From: CAYULW01 sp964445815
GTDB taxonomy: Bacteria; Bacteroidota; Bacteroidia; Flavobacteriales_E; Vicingaceae
Assembly: GCA_964445815.1 (NCBI GenBank)
Contig: CAYULW010000002.1
Location: 124,001-188,000, forward strand
Length of the DNA stretch: 64,000 nucleotides
Direction: 5' to 3'
Part shown: in pieces, positions 60,280-64,000 of the stretch
Position numbering within the stretch: position 1 is the first letter of the stretch
Layout of the letters: the number at the start of each line of letters is the position of its first letter
Position numbers and translations under genes: made by a program
Notes under the pieces: model-generated
Database searches by the model: none
Told to the model about the DNA's origin: nothing
The model's input: only the letters and a program-made list of their open reading frames with translations

Positions 60280-62484
60280 ATGAATTCTCAGACTTTTAAG
60301 TTAAGAATCACCTTTATGGTATTCAAACGTCTTTATTATATGGGCAAACGAATAAGTATTTTAGTTTTGATTGTTTGTTCTTTTTTGCAAACTAAAGCTA
60401 CTCATATTGTTGGTGGTGAAATTAATTACAGACAGCTTAGCAACTATAACTATGAAATCAAATTGATTTTGATTCGCGATTGTATTAATGGAATACCCCC
60501 ATTTGATGCAAAAGCAGATTTAGAGATTTTCGATTCTAATCTTGTAAAAGTCAGGACTGTTAAAATTCCATTCCCGGGATCAACCCAGATTCCTAATATA
60601 TACCCCGGCGAGTGTATCTATCCGGATCATGATATTTGCTATGAAATTGCAGTTTACACTGACACGGTTTTATTGCCTCCCATTGCAGGTGGTTATCAAC
60701 TAGTCTATCAAACTTGTTGTAGAAATAGAAGTATTGCTAATATTATGGGAATTGGTCATCATGCTACATACTTTGCCTCAATTCCAGATACTTCAATTGC
60801 CAAGGTAAATAATAATCCAATTTTTAATGCTCGAACACCAACATTTGTTTGTGCAGGTAACCTTCTTTCATTTGACCATTCTGCTATAGATCCTGATGGT
60901 GACTCTTTGGTTTACGAGTTATATAATCCTAGGTCGAATTTGGTTCGTAGAGCATTGTACCCTCCATTTGCTTTAGTTCCTTGGAGTGGTAACCATACTC
61001 TTAATAATATGTTAGGTAGTAGTCCACCACTAACTGTTGATCCAGTAAATGGACTGTTAACTGCGACACCAATTAATTCTGGACAATTTCTAATAGGGGT
61101 TAAAGTAAAAGAATATAGAAATGGTGTTTTTCTAGGTCAAACATCAAGGGATTATGAATTAAATATTACATTATGTGGAAAAGCAACTTTAGCTTCTTTT
61201 TCTCAACCAGATTTCTCGTGCAGAAATACATCTACAGAATTCGTAAATAAAAGTACTGGTAGAATTAGTGGCTATTCTTGGGATTTCGGCGATATTGCAT
61301 CACAGAATGATACCTCATCTAATATAAATCCAAGCTATACATATAATGATACTGGTTTATATAGTGCTACATTAATAGTTTATTCAAGTGTTAAATCAAC
61401 CTGCAATGACACAACTTCCAGAGTTGTAAAGATAGTTCCTGAATACACTCATCAAGTTAACTATATAAACCTAGCCTGTAGTGAAGACTATAGAATAGTT
61501 GAATATCAATCTAATTCAACTTTAGATAATCTATATTCTATTGAGTATAATTGGGATTTTGGAGATGGAGTAAGATTTGTTAATGAAAAGAACCCCATTC
61601 ATTATTACCTAGATTCAGGAATATATCAAGTTAAGCTCATTTCATATACTACCGAAAATATGAGTTGTAGTGACACTTCAGAGTTAGATGTGAAAATATT
61701 ACCTGAGATTACTAGTTCTTCAATTGTTCATGAATTGCCTTGTACTTCTCAGGTGAGTTATATTGGTTCAGTAAATTATGATAATATACTTCCTGTTAGT
61801 TATTTATGGGATTTTGGAGATTTAGATGAAGTGATAGACACCTCATCACAAAGAAGCGGTATTTATGATTACACGGATTCGGGCAAATATAAAACTCGGT
61901 TAGTAATTTCGATTGATAATGGAATTTGTATAGATACATTTTATCATAATCTTGATGTAGCTTCAAATTTTCAGATTGATTATGACATAGTAGAATTGGA
62001 TTGCTCTTACAATGTTATGTTTAATTCATCTTCATCTTATGATGATATAGAAGAAACAACTTATTCATGGGAATTTGGTGATGGAGAAACTTCTAATGAT
62101 GCTAATGTCGAATACTCATATCATGAAGGTGGAAATTACTTAGTGTTTCTTAAGATAGATTCTGAAACAGGTTGTTCAGATTCGATTTCCTTTGAGTTGA
62201 GCAAGGAACAGCTAAATGAATTTTCAGTACCCAATGTCTTTACCCCTAACAATGATGGAATAAATGATGAGTTATTTGTAGATGGTACGATTCGAGAAAT
62301 GCATTGGAAAATAATGGATAGGTGGGGGAGACTTGTATTTGAAACCAATGATCCATATAAGGGCTGGGATGGAACGATCAATAATGAGGCGGCAGATGAA
62401 GGAGTATATTATTATTCAGTTACCACAAACTGCAATGGGTTCAATGATGTTAGCAAAGTCGGTACTGTGACATTACTTAGATAA
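60280..62484 (+). CDS. PKD-repeat protein with type B (CHU_C) sorting domain
   Basis: 734 residues. The signal is probably read from the Met at 60340 (MGKRISILVLIVCSFLQTKA), giving the mature start THIVGGEINY. THIVGGEI...YEIKLILIRDC is a conserved N-terminal domain of Bacteroidota surface proteins. Several PKD domains (SWDFGD, NWDFGDG, LWDFGD, SWEFGDGE) follow at about 330-650. The end (NVFTPNNDGINDELFVDG ... GWDGTINNEAADEGVYYY) is the type B CHU_C sorting domain. It is the last gene of the cluster and is followed by a terminator. Confidence 0.88.
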   Translation: MNSQTFKLRITFMVFKRLYYMGKRISILVLIVCSFLQTKATHIVGGEINYRQLSNYNYEIKLILIRDCINGIPPFDAKADLEIFDSNLVKVRTVKIPFPGSTQIPNIYPGECIYPDHDICYEIAVYTDTVLLPPIAGGYQLVYQTCCRNRSIANIMGIGHHATYFASIPDTSIAKVNNNPIFNARTPTFVCAGNLLSFDHSAIDPDGDSLVYELYNPRSNLVRRALYPPFALVPWSGNHTLNNMLGSSPPLTVDPVNGLLTATPINSGQFLIGVKVKEYRNGVFLGQTSRDYELNITLCGKATLASFSQPDFSCRNTSTEFVNKSTGRISGYSWDFGDIASQNDTSSNINPSYTYNDTGLYSATLIVYSSVKSTCNDTTSRVVKIVPEYTHQVNYINLACSEDYRIVEYQSNSTLDNLYSIEYNWDFGDGVRFVNEKNPIHYYLDSGIYQVKLISYTTENMSCSDTSELDVKILPEITSSSIVHELPCTSQVSYIGSVNYDNILPVSYLWDFGDLDEVIDTSSQRSGIYDYTDSGKYKTRLVISIDNGICIDTFYHNLDVASNFQIDYDIVELDCSYNVMFNSSSSYDDIEETTYSWEFGDGETSNDANVEYSYHEGGNYLVFLKIDSETGCSDSISFELSKEQLNEFSVPNVFTPNNDGINDELFVDGTIREMHWKIMDRWGRLVFETNDPYKGWDGTINNEAADEGVYYYSVTTNCNGFNDVSKVGTVTLLR

Positions 62485-62586
62485 TTCTAGTTTAAACTTT
62501 AAGGTATTTAAACAATAAATGATGAATAAAATCGTATTATTGTCTTAGATCAAAATAGGTGATATTTTGGTTTGGTTTGGTTGGAG

Positions 62587-62623
62587 TCTGTCACCCTCTC
62601 CCGAGGCGTGACAGGCTTTTTTT
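62587..62623 (+). terminator. Rho-independent terminator after the adhesin operon
   Basis: CTGTCAC (62588-62594) pairs with GTGACAG (62608-62614), followed by GC and seven T. It lies about 100 bp after the last adhesin gene. The remaining gap to 62957 holds C-rich stretches and TTTGTAC boxes. Confidence 0.8.
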
Positions 62624-62912
62624 ATTGAACAAATCTGACCTTTAATATTCTCTTTTCTATACTTGTGATGTAGTAGAATAGTCACTTCTATCCAATCAAA
62701 AATTAACTTCAATTTCATCTTCTCTCAAATTATTTCAAAAAAAATCAAATTATTTTCATGCTACTTTTCTACCGAATAAGCCCAAAATAGAACTTAATTA
62801 TCGGATTTACAGTAATTTAATTCTGCACCTCCGTTTTACCCGCAAACCCCCGGTTTCCCCGCAAGACCTCCTTTGTACATTCTACACAGTTCACGATTAC
62901 TTTTTATCTCAC

Positions 62913-62924
62913 TGACCTTTGTAC
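62913..62924 (+). promoter_or_regulatory. TGACCTTTGTAC box before the excisionase-like gene
   Basis: Identical 12-mer to that at 34366-34377 on the opposite strand, 32 bp before the ATG at 62957. A related CTCCTTTGTAC lies about 45 bp upstream. A -7-like element; possibly an element-specific promoter. Confidence 0.4.
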
Positions 62925-62956
62925 TGTAAATAATTAAGAACAAAAAATGAAAGTCT

Positions 62957-63159
62957 ATGAACAAGTCAGTTAGTGTAAACCAGTTAAGCAGTCAAAGTAC
63001 AACCCTTCATTTATGTGGCTATTCAGAGGAGGTTTTAGACAATCTCATTCAGGATGGTCACTTGCAGGGGTACTTGATAAGGAGAAAGGGGTAATGATGG
63101 TTAGCCTAGCGGAAGTTCAGGACTTTTTACCCACAGTTGAAGAAACACTTTCTATATGA
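62957..63159 (+). pseudogene. Excisionase-like helix-turn-helix gene split by a frameshift
   Basis: The first frame reads MNKSVSVNQLSSQSTTLHLC, then GYSEEVLDNLIQDGHLQGYL and IRRKG, then stop at 63094. The other frame continues from 63094 with MMVSLAEVQDFLPTVEETLS. Joined, they make a full excisionase/MerR-like (HTH_17) domain with the typical 'LxxLIxxGxLxxYxIRRKGxMxVSLxEVxxFL' order. The break is at a GGGG run, where one more G would restore the frame. It may be a real inactivation, a programmed slip or a sequence error. Confidence 0.55.
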
Positions 63160-63292
63160 GAGCGCAATCAGATAGGAGGGCTGAGTTTATAATTCTTAGG
63201 GTAGGCTTTGAAAAACGTCCCGGTTGAGATGGAGCAAGTCAAGGAGAAGGAACATAGAGAGGAAGACTCGCATTAGAAGAAGATAGGGGCAA

Positions 63293-63327
63293 GGAACGTT
63301 TGAGAGGAAAACATACTCAAACGTTCC
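63293..63327. repeat. Perfect 12-bp inverted repeat hairpin
   Basis: GGAACGTTTGAG (63293-63304) and CTCAAACGTTCC (63316-63327) pair around an 11-nt loop. There is no T-run after it, so it is not a classical terminator. It lies between the excisionase-like relic and the next gene, where an origin, relaxase site or operator could be. Confidence 0.65.
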
Positions 63328-63385
63328 ACTCAAAGCTAACAGATGATACCTGTTATAGGCAGAGATAAAAAATTAAAGAATTGAA

Positions 63386-63781
63386 ATGAAGATAAGGTTT
63401 AAACCTAATTGTAAAAGAAAAAGAAGAAAAGCGATGAAAGGAAAAGGGAAAATAGAATTAAAGGTCAATAGAAAGCTAAAAGAGCTTTGTGAGAGATATG
63501 GCGTAACAGTCAAGCAGTTGTTGCTTCAATTTCAAAAGGATATTATGAGTTGTGGGACACCGGATGAGCAATATCAGGGAATTCTAGCAGAATTGTACCT
63601 CGCTGAGATCATCGCCAATAGATTAAAAGTAGATCGTTCATCAGTTGAATCTGTTTTGGACTATATGAAAAAGTACAATGCACAGCAGTCAAGAGAACAT
63701 AACATGCTTAAAGGCTTATCCAAAGTGACTAAGCAGATATTAAAAGAAAACAACTACAAGGAGAAGCACACAAAAAATTAA
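63386..63781 (+). CDS. Small basic helical protein, plasmid/phage type
   Basis: 131 residues; the first 16 are Lys/Arg-rich and the ATG at 63434 (MKGKGKIELKVNRKLKELCE) is an equally good start. A helix-turn-helix-like stretch (LCERYGVTVKQLLLQF) suggests DNA binding. No known family. It is followed after 4 bp by the next small gene; both probably begin a control or replication module continuing past the window. Confidence 0.58.
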   Translation: MKIRFKPNCKRKRRKAMKGKGKIELKVNRKLKELCERYGVTVKQLLLQFQKDIMSCGTPDEQYQGILAELYLAEIIANRLKVDRSSVESVLDYMKKYNAQQSREHNMLKGLSKVTKQILKENNYKEKHTKN

Positions 63782-63785
63782 GATC

Positions 63786-63986
63786 ATGTTAGAGAACTAT
63801 TCAGAAATCATAGAACAATTAATCGCTGCCTTTATCAAGATACAGGCAACGGAACTTGAAGCAGAAGAAAAAGACATACGCTTGGTTTTACAGACAAAAG
63901 AGGACGTGCTATTCGCCATGCTTTATCATAAAACCAAGTTTGTAAGAAAAGTTGAGATAAAGGAGATACTAGAATTATTAGGATAA
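63786..63986 (+). CDS. 66-residue acidic protein, unknown
   Basis: Leu/Glu-rich helical protein (MLENYSEIIEQLIAAFIKIQ) without known domain, tightly following the previous gene. A further ATG at 63988 begins another frame that runs out of the window after four codons. Confidence 0.55.
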   Translation: MLENYSEIIEQLIAAFIKIQATELEAEEKDIRLVLQTKEDVLFAMLYHKTKFVRKVEIKEILELLG

Positions 63987-64000
63987 GATGAGGGCAGAAG

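Larger units (their letters stand above)
14447..64000. mobile_element. Putative accreted element 3 (right end outside window)
   Basis: The element starts at tRNA-like repeat 3. It includes the prophage-like operon, a defence and cargo region, a surface-protein cluster and, at 62957 onward, an excisionase-like gene and small control genes. No further repeat copy is present to 64000, so the right end, and with it an intact tRNA-Met gene and an integrase, is predicted beyond the edge. Whether all 50 kb is one element is not shown. Confidence 0.4.

Noticed and set aside
62485..62956. Replication origin in the C-rich stretch near 62830
   Set aside because: Only short C-runs and AT-rich flanks are seen, without iterons or a replication gene in view; not enough to call it.

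Overview
The window comes from a member of the Bacteroidota. It is AT-rich and carries several proteins with type IX secretion (T9SS) C-terminal sorting domains, a CHU_C-type domain, PKD and Asp-box surface proteins, and TAnnTTTG-like promoter boxes. Genus cannot be read from the sequence. The left edge (1-2076) is ordinary chromosome: the end of a penicillin-binding protein 1C gene and a small membrane protein. From 2207 onward I read the window as accessory DNA stacked at one tRNA site.

Three near-identical repeats (2207-2346, 5962-6111, 14447-14596) each hold the 3' half of a CAU-anticodon tRNA on the minus strand, followed on that strand by its own perfect hairpin terminator. A fourth, badly decayed copy seems to lie at 5728-5764. 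No 5' half of the tRNA is present. The simplest reading is serial integration at one tRNA-Met gene: element 1 (2207-5961), element 2 (5962-14446) and element 3 (14447 to beyond the right edge), with the intact tRNA and an integrase predicted beyond 64000. The last gene of element 3 (14597-14944) abuts the repeat, and broken copies of it sit beside the older repeats (2347-2490, 5765-5890), so related elements have used this site before.

Element 1 holds one secreted Asp-box propeller protein. Element 2 holds a small protein, a membrane-anchored helix-turn-helix regulator, a remnant of a PKD-type adhesin gene and two large T9SS proteins. Element 3 begins with a 19.7 kb minus-strand run of about 30 genes (14597-34299). 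Nearly twenty encode small proteins with one membrane segment. Others encode two M15 peptidoglycan peptidases, two peptidoglycan-binding-like proteins, a holin-like and spanin-like set, a DNA methyltransferase, a HExxH protein, a beta-propeller and five module-sharing fibre-like proteins. No portal, terminase or tail gene is visible. My best reading is the structural and lysis operon of an undescribed membrane-containing tailless prophage, but this is inference.

To its right (34766-47924) is a cargo and defence-like region: DUF3800, a permuted NlpC/P60 protein with a membrane partner, DUF5677, a secreted subtilase preceded by a lipoprotein that resembles its propeptide, an ApeA-like HEPN protein, an SRAP protein, a UDG-fold protein and several unknown pairs. 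From 48069 to 62484 comes a surface-protein cluster with its own regulators and three T9SS proteins, one of 2363 residues. It parallels element 2: the same helix-turn-helix repeat, arrays of TTGC motifs with about 10 bp period before the adhesin gene, and a shared 51-bp inverted-repeat sequence. The right end (62500-64000) has a terminator, an excisionase-like gene broken by a frameshift, a 12-bp perfect hairpin and two small genes that may start a replication or control module.
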